Below are positions 45,073-53,736 of a stretch of 64,000 nt of DNA, piece after piece. How positions within the stretch are numbered: the first letter of the stretch is position 1; every line of letters begins with the position of its first letter. Origin of the DNA: Candidatus Borreliella tachyglossi (GTDB lineage Bacteria; Spirochaetota; Spirochaetia; Borreliales; Borreliaceae); NCBI RefSeq assembly GCF_003076595.1, contig NZ_CP025785.1, positions 190,454-254,453 on the forward strand, written 5' to 3'. Under the pieces are notes generated by a model. That model was not told the origin of the DNA, did not search any database, and saw only the letters and a program-made list of their open reading frames with translations. The position numbers were made by a program, and so were the translations under genes.

Positions 45073-45774
45073 ATGATAAAATCATCGACAATCCAAAAAG
45101 TTTTTATGTTAATATCTTTATCAGTGGTTTTTATAGGCTGTACAAAAAAAACGACAAAAATCAATTTTAATGACATTGATACAAGCTACAACGAAAAAGA
45201 TGGGCTCATTATTGAATCAATCGTTGCTAAAGAAGAATCCGAATCCTTCACATACAAAATTAGAATACCTAAAATAGTAAATAGCAGAACAGAAAACAAT
45301 AATCTTAAAGAATTCAATGACGAGATACGGGATTATGCAGATAGCATAGTCAACAATTTAAACGGTTTAGTTCAAAATCCCAAAAAAGATTTAAAAAAGG
45401 CAATCTTAAATATAGACTATGAAATATATCATGGATACAATATCTATACATTAATAATAACTGCAACTCAAGAAATAAACGACACATCTATCACAAACTA
45501 TAGAAGTTATTATATTAGAGATAATGGAAATTACATCTACAACATAGAGGAAATAATTAAAGTAGAGGAAGCATTTCCTTATTTTACTCAAAGAATTAAA
45601 GAAAAAACACAACCAAACAAGTTGCTTTTTGATTTACAACAAGCAGTAATTTACTTTGAGAATAAAAGAGTTGTCATAAAATTTCCGCCTTATGTATTCA
45701 ATTTAGATGACACAGAGTATACTGAAAATATATTTGAATTTAATGAAGAGGAAGTAAAAAAATACATAAAATAA
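45073..45774 (+). CDS. Putative lipoprotein, 233 aa, RsiV/DUF3298-like
   Basis: The signal peptide (MIKSSTIQKVFMLISLSVVFIGC) ends in the lipobox VFIGC, Cys at residue 23. The mature part has the layout of DUF4163/DUF3298 proteins, extracellular domains found in RsiV and PdaC: an N-terminal IRIPKIV strand, a helix LKEFNDEIRDYADSIVNNL, then strands around YEIYHGYNIYTLIITATQ and SYYIRDNGNYIYNIEEII. This match is from memory and moderate. AAAGG precedes the ATG. The gene lies 18 bases before the M16 peptidase gene on the same strand, so both are likely on one transcript. Confidence 0.8.
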   Translation: MIKSSTIQKVFMLISLSVVFIGCTKKTTKINFNDIDTSYNEKDGLIIESIVAKEESESFTYKIRIPKIVNSRTENNNLKEFNDEIRDYADSIVNNLNGLVQNPKKDLKKAILNIDYEIYHGYNIYTLIITATQEINDTSITNYRSYYIRDNGNYIYNIEEIIKVEEAFPYFTQRIKEKTQPNKLLFDLQQAVIYFENKRVVIKFPPYVFNLDDTEYTENIFEFNEEEVKKYIK

Positions 45775-45792
45775 AGGTAAAATAAATCGAGA

Positions 45793-48714
45793 ATGAAGAG
45801 AAAAAAAATTTTCAGCTTAGTTTCAAAAACTTATCTAGAAGAGTACGATGCTCAAGGATGTTATTTTCAACATGAGAGTGGCCTAGAAATCTTCGAGATG
45901 AAAAGTAATTCATTTAAAGAAAATGCTTTTGGAATATCATTCAAAACAATTCCATTAAATAATACTGGAGTTGCTCATATCCTAGAGCACACAATTTTTT
46001 GTGGTTCAAACAAATATAAAATAAAAGATCCTTTTCTTTATTTAATGAAAGGAAGCCTTAGCACTTTCTTAAATGCAATGACATTCCCAGATAAGACTCT
46101 CTATCCGGCAGCATCTACAATACAGAAAGACTATTTTAACTTATTTAAAATATATGCCGATGCTGTTTTTAATCCATTACTCAAAAAAGAAGCTTTCATG
46201 CAGGAAGGTTATAATATAAATCCAAATAACTTCAAACCATCTGGCATTGTTTTAAATGAAATGAAAGGTAATTATTCTAGCAAAAATTCTTTAATCAATG
46301 AGATTGCTATCAGTTCTCTCTTTTATGAGGGAACATACCAATACGACTCTGGGGGCAATCCTATAAACATCATTGACCTTACATATGAAGAATTTATTGA
46401 ATTTTACAACAAACATTATACACTTGAAAACTGCAAAATATTTTTATTTGGAAATATCGACACTGATAAAAATCTCAATTTTATTGAAAAATATATAATA
46501 AGACCATACAAAAAAGAAAAATTCTATATTAATTATAATATAGAAAAAGCTCAAAGATGGAATAAGGGAAAATTATTAACTTATTGTATTCCAAAAGAAA
46601 CTGAAAATACACTTGGTGTATACGCAATAAATTGGTTATGTGCTGATATCGTAAACATTAAGGACAACATTGGACTTGAAATTTTGTCCGAAATTCTCCT
46701 AGACGATTCTTGTCAATTCACTATCAATATGCTAAAAAGCGAAATTGGCGATGGAATAGCTGACATTAGTGGCATCAACACAGACATAAAGGAATGTGTA
46801 TTCTCATTTGGATTGCAAAATGTAATACCAGGAAAAGTGGAAGAATTTAAAAATATGGTTTTCAGGGAACTTAAAAGTCTTTTTAAAATGAAAATTCCAA
46901 AAGAACTAATACAAGGTATTCTCTTCGGCTATGAATTTGCATTAAAAGAAGAAAAAGGACAAGGGTTGCCTATTTCCTTGATGATTAAAAGTCTTAAAGG
47001 ATGGCTACATGGATTGCATCCAGCCGAAACTTTACAAATTAATCATTATCTAGATGAGATTAAAATCAAATTAGAAAAAGGAGAACCTTACTTTGAAAAT
47101 CTAATAAAAAAATATCTACTAAATAACAATCATTACACTCTAATCAACTTTATTCCATCAGATGCAACTCTTAAAGAAATGGAAGAGATAATAGAAAAGA
47201 AATTAATGGATAGAGAAATTGAAATTAAGAAAAATCCAGAAAAACTTACAGAGTTTGTGAAAGATTACAATCAATTTAAAGACTATCAAAAAAGGAATGA
47301 CCTCAAATCCGACATTGCCAAACTTCCCATACTTAAAATAGAAGACTTGCCAAAAAAGGTAGAAAAAAGTTTAGAGCTTAATGAAATTCCTGAACTTAGA
47401 GCACACTCATTTGAGATTATAAAAAATAATAACATTTTCAATGTACATTTATTTTTTAAATTGAATTTTCTAGGAAAAGAAGATTTCATACATCTCTCTT
47501 TACTAAAAAGAACTATTCAAGATTTATCCACTAAGAATTATTCCTATGTAGACTTAAATAATAAAATCCAAAATACTTTGGGACAACTAAATATATATGA
47601 AAGTTATGAAGAAGATATTCATGGCAACATAATAAATTTATTTAATATCAGCTTCAAATCATTTAACCATAAAATTCAAGAATCATTTACACTAATCAAA
47701 GAAATTTTAATGAATATTAATTTTCATGATTACGATAGGCTTAAAGAGGTAGTCTTAAGTCTAAAAAATGATTTTAAAGCAATCTTAATTCCTAAAGGTC
47801 ACACCTTTGCATTAACAAGATCAGAATCAAAACTAAGCCTAGGTAAATACCTAAGAGAACTCCAACTTGGAGTTACAGGAAGAGAATTCTGGCAGAAAGT
47901 CAAAACAGACACAGAATCTTTAAAAGAACTGGCTTTCAATTTAGAAAACTTGAAAAACAAAATTATATTTAAAGATAATTTTTCATCCCTAATCATAGGA
48001 AATACCAATGACGTAATTAAAAAATTAGAAGGTGAATTATTTATATTAAGAGAAAATTTAATCGAAAAGAATTATATAAATACCTTATCTGCGACACAAC
48101 CATTAAATGAGTCACTAAAAGAAATAATTATTATTCCATCAAAAACATCTTTTAATTCTATGAGCTTCTTAAGTTATAAAATAACGGATGAAAATTATCC
48201 AAAAATAAATTTCTTAGCACATATATTAAAGAGTGGAATTTTCTGGGAAAAAATACGCGTTATGGGTGGAGCTTACGGAGCATTTGCATCCATCACAAAT
48301 GGAATATTTTCTTTCTCGTCATATAGAGATCCGAATCTTGTAAAAACATATCAGGCTTTTGAGAAATCTTTAGAAGAATTATCCAAGAATGACAAAATCA
48401 AAAACGAAGAGCTCTACACATATTTAGTAGGAGTAATCGGACACAGTACTAATGTAAAAACTAAATCCACAGAAGCACTTGAAAGCTATAAGAGAAAAAT
48501 GCTAAACATTAGTGACGAGCTAAGACAACAAATTAGGAATTCTTACTTTAAAATAACAATCAAAGATATTAGAGATATATCTGAACAGGTATTAAATCAA
48601 ATCAAGAGCAAACATAGCATAACTTCTCTCGTCAATAACGAAACTTACCAAGATGAAAAAGAAAAACTAGAAGAACTCATTGGAAAAAAATACAAAGTAA
48701 AGAAAATATATTAA
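45793..48714 (+). CDS. M16C-family zinc metallopeptidase (presequence protease type)
   Basis: Large single-chain M16C peptidases degrade peptides within an enclosed chamber. The 973-residue protein has the inverted zinc motif HxxEH as HILEH in VAHILEHTIFCGSNKY near residue 60, and the third ligand glutamate in the conserved helix about 75 residues later. The two M16 halves are joined by a helical hinge, and the typical RVMGGAYGAFA segment lies in the C-terminal half (about residue 820). No signal peptide was seen, so it is probably cytoplasmic. It converges on rpmE with 12 bases between. Confidence 0.93.
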   Translation: MKRKKIFSLVSKTYLEEYDAQGCYFQHESGLEIFEMKSNSFKENAFGISFKTIPLNNTGVAHILEHTIFCGSNKYKIKDPFLYLMKGSLSTFLNAMTFPDKTLYPAASTIQKDYFNLFKIYADAVFNPLLKKEAFMQEGYNINPNNFKPSGIVLNEMKGNYSSKNSLINEIAISSLFYEGTYQYDSGGNPINIIDLTYEEFIEFYNKHYTLENCKIFLFGNIDTDKNLNFIEKYIIRPYKKEKFYINYNIEKAQRWNKGKLLTYCIPKETENTLGVYAINWLCADIVNIKDNIGLEILSEILLDDSCQFTINMLKSEIGDGIADISGINTDIKECVFSFGLQNVIPGKVEEFKNMVFRELKSLFKMKIPKELIQGILFGYEFALKEEKGQGLPISLMIKSLKGWLHGLHPAETLQINHYLDEIKIKLEKGEPYFENLIKKYLLNNNHYTLINFIPSDATLKEMEEIIEKKLMDREIEIKKNPEKLTEFVKDYNQFKDYQKRNDLKSDIAKLPILKIEDLPKKVEKSLELNEIPELRAHSFEIIKNNNIFNVHLFFKLNFLGKEDFIHLSLLKRTIQDLSTKNYSYVDLNNKIQNTLGQLNIYESYEEDIHGNIINLFNISFKSFNHKIQESFTLIKEILMNINFHDYDRLKEVVLSLKNDFKAILIPKGHTFALTRSESKLSLGKYLRELQLGVTGREFWQKVKTDTESLKELAFNLENLKNKIIFKDNFSSLIIGNTNDVIKKLEGELFILRENLIEKNYINTLSATQPLNESLKEIIIIPSKTSFNSMSFLSYKITDENYPKINFLAHILKSGIFWEKIRVMGGAYGAFASITNGIFSFSSYRDPNLVKTYQAFEKSLEELSKNDKIKNEELYTYLVGVIGHSTNVKTKSTEALESYKRKMLNISDELRQQIRNSYFKITIKDIRDISEQVLNQIKSKHSITSLVNNETYQDEKEKLEELIGKKYKVKKIY

Positions 48715-48726
48715 ATCTATAAATCT

Positions 48727-48972
48727 CTAAACTTTTTTATATTTTTTGTTAAATTTGTCAATTCTACCTGCTGCATCAACAAATTTTTGCTGACCTGTAT
48801 AAAAAGGATGTGACTTACTCGTAATCTCAACAGTAACTAATGGATATTCCTTATTATCACTATATTTAATGATCTCTTTTGAAGTTAGAGTAGATCGGGT
48901 TAAAAACATTGCACCATTAGACCCATCTTTAAATACTACTAAATTACTTTTAGGGTGTATATTTTTTTTCAT
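48727..48972 (-). CDS. rpmE: 50S ribosomal protein L31, type B (zinc-independent)
   Basis: L31 bridges the ribosomal subunits. The 81-residue product begins [16 protein letters not shown] and has the [29 protein letters not shown] block of type B proteins (read in two parts); it has no cysteines, so no zinc is bound. The frame is open for 14 codons upstream, but GAGAGG stands at the right distance for the ATG at 48972, which also gives the family N-terminus. rho lies 59 bases upstream on the same strand. Confidence 0.96.
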   Translation of the reverse strand: MKKNIHPKSNLVVFKDGSNGAMFLTRSTLTSKEIIKYSDNKEYPLVTVEITSKSHPFYTGQQKFVDAAGRIDKFNKKYKKV

Positions 48973-49031
48973 AAAGCCTCTCTTAACCTGATTAAAGTTT
49001 AATTTAAATTTCAAACAAAGTCAATTTTTGA

Positions 49032-50576
49032 TTAATCCCCATTACTCATGGTTTTCAGGAAAATCTCATTATTTTTACTCTTCTTCATCTTTTCAACCAA
49101 AGCCTCAACACCTTCATAGTCATCCACCCCGCTCAAAATCTTTCTAATAAGCAAAATCTTAGATCGCTCCTCTTCATTTAAGAGTAGCTCTTCTTTTCTT
49201 GTACCTGACTTCTTAATATTAATGGCAGGAAAAAGTCTTCTATCTGCCAAACTCCTGTCAAGAATTAACTCCATATTTCCAGTACTCTTAAATTCTTCAA
49301 AAATTACCTCATCCATCTTACTCCCAGTGTCAACTAAAGCCGTAGCTATAATAGTAAGACTCCCGCCCTCTTCAATATTTCTAGCAGATCCAAAAAACCT
49401 TTTTGGCTTATGCAAAGCATTAGAGTCCACTCCTCCAGAGAGTATCTTACCAGAAGTCGGCATAGTCTGATTATAAGCTCTTGCAAGTCTTGTAATAGAA
49501 TCTAAAAGAATAACAACATCTTTTTTATTTTCAACAAGTCTTTTGGCCTTCTCAATAACCATCTCTGCAACCTGCACATGTCTGCTAGCTTGCTCATCAA
49601 AATTAGATGCAATAACCTCACCCTTAACGCCACGAATCATGTCAGTGACCTCTTCTGGTCTCTCATCAATGAGTAAAATCATTAAAATAATATCTGGATA
49701 ATTAGTAGTTATTGCATTGGCTATTTTTTGAAGTAAAGTGGTCTTTCCAGCCTTTGGAGGTGACACTATTAAAGCTCTCTGTCCCTTCCCAATAGGAGAG
49801 AAAAGATTAATCAGCCTTGTAGAAATATTACAATTTTCATATTCAAGATTCAGCTTTGAAATAGGATACAAAGGCGTCAAGTTATCAAAAGGAATCCTAT
49901 TTTGTGCAAATGTAGGATCTTGATCATTAATGCTCTTAATCTTAACCATTGCAAAAAATCTCTCACCATCTCGTGGGGATCTAATTTGCCCATATAAAAT
50001 ATCACCTGTCCTCAGATTAAACAGTCTAATCTGAGATGGTGACACATAAACATCATTCCCGCCTGAGAGATAAGAATTAGATGCTGTACGCAAAAATCCA
50101 TACCCATCACTTAAAACATCAAGAACCCCAGTAAATAAAACGCTAATATTATACTCAGTTAATATTTTAACAAGTAAAAATATTAACTCTGTCTTTTTCA
50201 TTGTTACTGCAATAGTATGATTAGTACCAAGACCTTCAACAACTTTTCTAACTTCAGTAATTGGTTTATCATAAAGGCTGTCAATAGCTATATAATCCTT
50301 ACCGTCTAAAAAATTAATAATATTACCCTGTTCAAGCGTTTTAATGTTACTCTCTAAATCCGAACTAGATATATCATAATCAAAATCTGATGAAACACCA
50401 TTAGTTGTTATTAATTTACCAGAATCAAAATTTTTAGATCCACTAGAAGCAGGCTCTTTTTTAGTCACAACTTTAACTATCTTTTTCTTACAATTATCCT
50501 CAATTTTTAACTCTTTAGAAGAATTAAAACGCTTCATTTCATCCTCTAAATCAAATTCCTCACATTTTTTATCCAT
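49032..50576 (-). CDS. rho: Transcription termination factor Rho
   Basis: Rho is the hexameric RNA helicase that ends untranslated transcripts. The 514-residue protein has an N-terminal polar extension of about 90 residues, longer than in E. coli and low in conserved features. The RNA-binding OB domain follows ([15 protein letters not shown], then [20 protein letters not shown], read in two parts). The ATPase core has Walker [12 protein letters not shown], Walker [17 protein letters not shown], the Q/R loops, and [21 protein letters not shown]. The ATG follows AGGGGAG. The run continues to rpmE. Confidence 0.97.
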   Translation of the reverse strand: MDKKCEEFDLEDEMKRFNSSKELKIEDNCKKKIVKVVTKKEPASSGSKNFDSGKLITTNGVSSDFDYDISSSDLESNIKTLEQGNIINFLDGKDYIAIDSLYDKPITEVRKVVEGLGTNHTIAVTMKKTELIFLLVKILTEYNISVLFTGVLDVLSDGYGFLRTASNSYLSGGNDVYVSPSQIRLFNLRTGDILYGQIRSPRDGERFFAMVKIKSINDQDPTFAQNRIPFDNLTPLYPISKLNLEYENCNISTRLINLFSPIGKGQRALIVSPPKAGKTTLLQKIANAITTNYPDIILMILLIDERPEEVTDMIRGVKGEVIASNFDEQASRHVQVAEMVIEKAKRLVENKKDVVILLDSITRLARAYNQTMPTSGKILSGGVDSNALHKPKRFFGSARNIEEGGSLTIIATALVDTGSKMDEVIFEEFKSTGNMELILDRSLADRRLFPAINIKKSGTRKEELLLNEEERSKILLIRKILSGVDDYEGVEALVEKMKKSKNNEIFLKTMSNGD

Positions 50577-50675
50577 AATCTCCCCTAGAAAATAAATTTT
50601 TTAAGAAGGGTATTTTTATAAAAAGTAATATTTTAATATCTAACCACTAACACTAAAACCAAATGTAACGCTAAT

Positions 50676-51083
50676 TCATTGAAATGTATCTTTTATTTGT
50701 GAAACTGTAAAAGAAAATAAATCTATACTCTCATTAGATTTAATCATTTCACACTTACCATCAAAGACTATATTATCATTAATAAATATTTTTTTTGTCT
50801 TAACATCCCCATATATCTTACAACCACTATTTAAATAAACTTTATTGCTGGCATTAACATTTCCCTTCAAAACTCCCTCAATTATTAATGTATCACAAGT
50901 CACAACATCTGTAATAACTTTACTGTTTTTTCCTATAAAAAGTATTCCACTGGTTGAATATATCTCACCCTCAAAAGACGAATCAAGATACAAAGCACCT
51001 TCAAACTTTAGCTTTCCTCTGAAAATTAAGCTTGCGTCTAACTTGCAATCCCACTTATAAGCATCTCTAATATCAACAGGCAT
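50676..51083 (-). CDS. Bactofilin-family cytoskeletal protein
   Basis: Bactofilins polymerise without nucleotides into filaments that position cell-wall or envelope machinery. The 135-residue product is a right-handed beta-helix type: repeating short strands such as LKFEGALYLDSSFEGEI, LFIGKNSKVITDVV, LIIEGVLKGNV and VYLNSGCKIYGDV, with turns at Gly and Asn spaced about 17-18 residues apart. The ATG overlaps the hbb stop by one base (TAATG). A gap of 99 bases separates it from rho. In spirochaetes a role in cell-body shape is plausible; that is inference. Confidence 0.88.
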   Translation of the reverse strand: MPVDIRDAYKWDCKLDASLIFRGKLKFEGALYLDSSFEGEIYSTSGILFIGKNSKVITDVVTCDTLIIEGVLKGNVNASNKVYLNSGCKIYGDVKTKKIFINDNIVFDGKCEMIKSNESIDLFSFTVSQIKDTFQ

Positions 51084-51412
51084 TAACTACCCTTAATATT
51101 CCATACTCGCTCTTTTAAATCCTTCCCCGGACGAAAATAAGCTACATAATGATCATCAACTTTCACATACTCACCTGTTTGCGGATTACGAGCATTCTGG
51201 CGACCTTTTCTTTTCCTGACTTCAAATGTACCAAAAGATCTAAACTCTATAACGTTATTAATACAAAGGCTATTCTTAAGCTCCTCAAAAAAAGCATCAA
51301 CTACAAGTCTTATATATTTTTTCTCTAATTTTTCATTATTATTTTTAATATTCAAAGATATTTGGTCAACAATATCTGACTTGGTAATTTTGGGTCTTTT
51401 TGGAAAAGACAT
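51083..51412 (-). CDS. hbb: Hbb, HU/IHF-like DNA-bending protein
   Basis: Hbb is the only HU-family protein of Borrelia and bends DNA strongly. The 109-residue product has the HU helices ([14 protein letters not shown], then [28 protein letters not shown]) and the beta-arm [33 protein letters not shown] (in parts), with the intercalating proline in the NPQTG turn. There is a short N-terminal extension of about 10 residues compared with E. coli HU. AAGGA precedes the ATG. It lies 11 bases after rpsT and overlaps the bactofilin start. Confidence 0.96.
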   Translation of the reverse strand: MSFPKRPKITKSDIVDQISLNIKNNNEKLEKKYIRLVVDAFFEELKNSLCINNVIEFRSFGTFEVRKRKGRQNARNPQTGEYVKVDDHYVAYFRPGKDLKERVWNIKGS

Positions 51413-51423
51413 ATACTAATTCC

Positions 51424-51681
51424 TTATTTTAATAATAAAATACTCAAACTTGATTTCTTACGCGCAGCTTTATTCCGATGAATTATTCTTTTCCTAGCAG
51501 CAGTATCTAATTTTTTTGAAACAAACTTGAAAAATTCCAAAGCTTCCTCTCTCCTCCCATCTCTTACCATACCAATACAACGCTTCTCGATCGTTCTCAA
51601 CTCACTCTTAATACTTATATTTCTCAAATTCCTCTTTAAATTTTGCCTAGCTCTCTTTGATGCTGATGGATTATTCCCCAA
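51424..51681 (-). CDS. rpsT: 30S ribosomal protein S20
   Basis: S20 helps fold 16S rRNA. The 85-residue product is basic and helical (GNNPSASKRARQNLKRNLRN, later AARKRIIHRNKAARKKS), as expected. The start codon is TTG, with AAGGAG five bases upstream. In E. coli rpsT also starts with UUG, and this weak start is needed for its autoregulation. The gene heads a run leading to hbb and bactofilin, with its own candidate promoter. Confidence 0.96.
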   Translation of the reverse strand: MGNNPSASKRARQNLKRNLRNISIKSELRTIEKRCIGMVRDGRREEALEFFKFVSKKLDTAARKRIIHRNKAARKKSSLSILLLK

Positions 51682-51718
51682 ACTAAACTCCTTAATACAC
51701 CTAACATATTAATAACTA

Positions 51719-51747
51719 AATATATCAACTAATTTAAATATAGTCAA
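51719..51747 (-). promoter_or_regulatory. Candidate promoter for rpsT-hbb
   Basis: On the minus strand TTGACT (51747-51742) and TATATT (51724-51719) are spaced by exactly 17 bases. Transcription would start near 51712, about 30 bases before the rpsT TTG start. Confidence 0.6.
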
Positions 51748-51754
51748 TCATAAA

Positions 51755-52579
51755 TTAGGTTAGTCTATTACAATATCTATCAACATAGGCAAAAGCTTTT
51801 TGCATTGAATAAGACATTCTGTGATCACTAATATATATCTTCTTTCCTTTTCCCTGGTGATTATAAACAAAAGATAAATAATCATCATCTATATCTACTT
51901 TGGAACTATTGACAAGCACATTGTCAAAAAATTTATAAAAGTATTCTCTCTTAGAAAATAATTTTCTCTCACAAATAGAATCTTCTCTAAACTCATAAAA
52001 AACAACCAAATTCTTCATACCCAGAACCTCACATATTAAAGCCTTAATATCAATCAACAAAATAAGCAGAAATATTATTATATTATCAAACGAGACATAA
52101 TAAATAAATAAACTACTTAAAATTCGAAATAAAAGCATTGTTACATAACTTCCCGATACGTAATACCTTTTTGGAAACTCCTGAACCTTTACAATAAATA
52201 AATCAGCCCTGATGGCTTTAAGTTTCCTGAAAAACCCAACTAAATAGTCTTTCCTTAAAAAACAAACCTTTACTTTTTGCATATTATTTAAAGTCAAGAT
52301 TAACATATTATCTAATAATCTCTTTTCAATCCACAAAATGTCATCAAAACTAAAATTAAGCTTGGAATAAAATTTTTTATAAAAAATCTTATTTCCTTTA
52401 AAATCAATTTCATAAAAATACTTTAAATAAGAAACTATCACAAAAACATTTATCAACATCAAAAAAAGTACAAAAATACCAAAAATATCTCTATATAGCA
52501 ACATATAAAATATAGAAAAAATCATATTGAGGATAAAAATAAAAATTAATCTGACTGTATAAAAGAAAAATTCACCCAT
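51755..52579 (-). CDS. Hypothetical membrane protein, 274 aa, with PH-like domains
   Basis: Two pairs of hydrophobic helices (about residues 7-26 with 28-53, and 147-163 with 165-188) each precede a soluble stretch of strand-rich sequence. The soluble stretches are about 65-125 and 195-274. Both soluble parts have the pattern of bacterial PH-like domains, for example FKGNKIFYKKFYSKLNFSF and FREDSICERKLFSKREY. This is a fold-level impression, not a family match. The start is ATG at 52579 and ychF lies 15 bases upstream on the same strand, so the two may share a transcript. Function unknown. Confidence 0.75.
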   Translation of the reverse strand: MGEFFFYTVRLIFIFILNMIFSIFYMLLYRDIFGIFVLFLMLINVFVIVSYLKYFYEIDFKGNKIFYKKFYSKLNFSFDDILWIEKRLLDNMLILTLNNMQKVKVCFLRKDYLVGFFRKLKAIRADLFIVKVQEFPKRYYVSGSYVTMLLFRILSSLFIYYVSFDNIIIFLLILLIDIKALICEVLGMKNLVVFYEFREDSICERKLFSKREYFYKFFDNVLVNSSKVDIDDDYLSFVYNHQGKGKKIYISDHRMSYSMQKAFAYVDRYCNRLT

Positions 52580-52594
52580 ATTGATGATTATGAC

Positions 52595-53701
52595 TTAAAC
52601 ATTAAATTTAAAGAAAATTATGTCACCGTCTTTTACCAAGTAGTCTTTTCCTTCAAGCCTAAGCCTCCCCTTCTCCTTTAAACCCTGCACACCTTGCAAT
52701 TCAACTAAATCATCAAATGAATACACTTCAGCTTTAATAAAACCTCTCTGAAAATCACTGTGAATTATACCAGCAGCTTCAGGTGCTCTCATTCCATCCA
52801 TAAAAGTCCAAGCTCGAACTTCCTGCACTCCTGCAGTAAAATAAGTCCTCAGACCCAAAGTATAATAAGTTTTTTGTATTAAATTACTAAGACCACTAGT
52901 CTTTATTCCAAGAGAGTCCAGCATCTCCATTCGATCATCACAATCCTCAATCTCTGCAAGTTCCGCCTCAAGCTTAGCACACAGAATTAAATAGTCATTA
53001 CCTTCTCTTAAAGCAATATCCTTTACAATATCTGTATACTTATTACCACAAAGAGAATCCTCATCGACATTACAAACATATATAACCTTTTTAATAGTTA
53101 AAAGATTTAAAGACCTAATAAACTGATGTCCAAATTCATCAAACTCATATTCAATTGCCGGTTTAACATCCATCAAGTGCTTCTCAAGGCTTTTAAGCAT
53201 TAAAACAATCATCCTTGAGTTCTCACTAACCTTCTTGTCAGCACTCTTCATATTTTTTTCATATTTTAAGATGTTTTTTTTCACAGTATCAAGATCTGCA
53301 AGACAAAGCTCTGTATTAATTGTGCTTATATCCCTCTCTGGGTTTACATCTCCATCAACATGAATAACTGCTCTATCTTTAAAACACCTAACAACATGCA
53401 CAATAACAGATACTTCACGAATATTTGCCAAAAACTTATTACCAAGTCCTTCGCCTCTAGAAGCACCCTTAACAAGGCCCGCGATATCAACAAATTCCAT
53501 TACGGCCGGTATAGTTTTTTTAGGAACAATTAAATTCGTAATTTTTGAAAGTCTCTCATCAGGTATTTCTACTACCCCTATATTTGGCTCAATAGTACAA
53601 AAAGGATAATTAGCAATTTCCGATTTTGATGCAGTCAAGGATGAAAACAAAGTAGATTTGCCCACGTTGGGCAACCCCACTATTCCCGCATTAAGTGCCA
53701 T
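52595..53701 (-). CDS. ychF: YchF/OLA1-family ribosome-associated GTPase/ATPase
   Basis: YchF binds ribosomes and hydrolyses ATP in preference to GTP; it influences stress responses in other bacteria. The 368-residue protein has the P-loop GLPNVGKSTLFSSLT, switch and G3 region FVDIAGLVKGASRGEGLGN, the N-x-D/E variant near YVCNVDED, and a C-terminal TGS domain (TYFTAGVQEVRAWT, GIIHSDFQRGFIKAEV). A TTG two codons upstream is also open, but GGAG is eight bases before the ATG at 53701, which gives the usual MALNAGIVG. Confidence 0.96.
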   Translation of the reverse strand: MALNAGIVGLPNVGKSTLFSSLTASKSEIANYPFCTIEPNIGVVEIPDERLSKITNLIVPKKTIPAVMEFVDIAGLVKGASRGEGLGNKFLANIREVSVIVHVVRCFKDRAVIHVDGDVNPERDISTINTELCLADLDTVKKNILKYEKNMKSADKKVSENSRMIVLMLKSLEKHLMDVKPAIEYEFDEFGHQFIRSLNLLTIKKVIYVCNVDEDSLCGNKYTDIVKDIALREGNDYLILCAKLEAELAEIEDCDDRMEMLDSLGIKTSGLSNLIQKTYYTLGLRTYFTAGVQEVRAWTFMDGMRAPEAAGIIHSDFQRGFIKAEVYSFDDLVELQGVQGLKEKGRLRLEGKDYLVKDGDIIFFKFNV

Positions 53702-53736
53702 AAACAAAACTCCACAGGTAAAATATAGCCTAAAAT

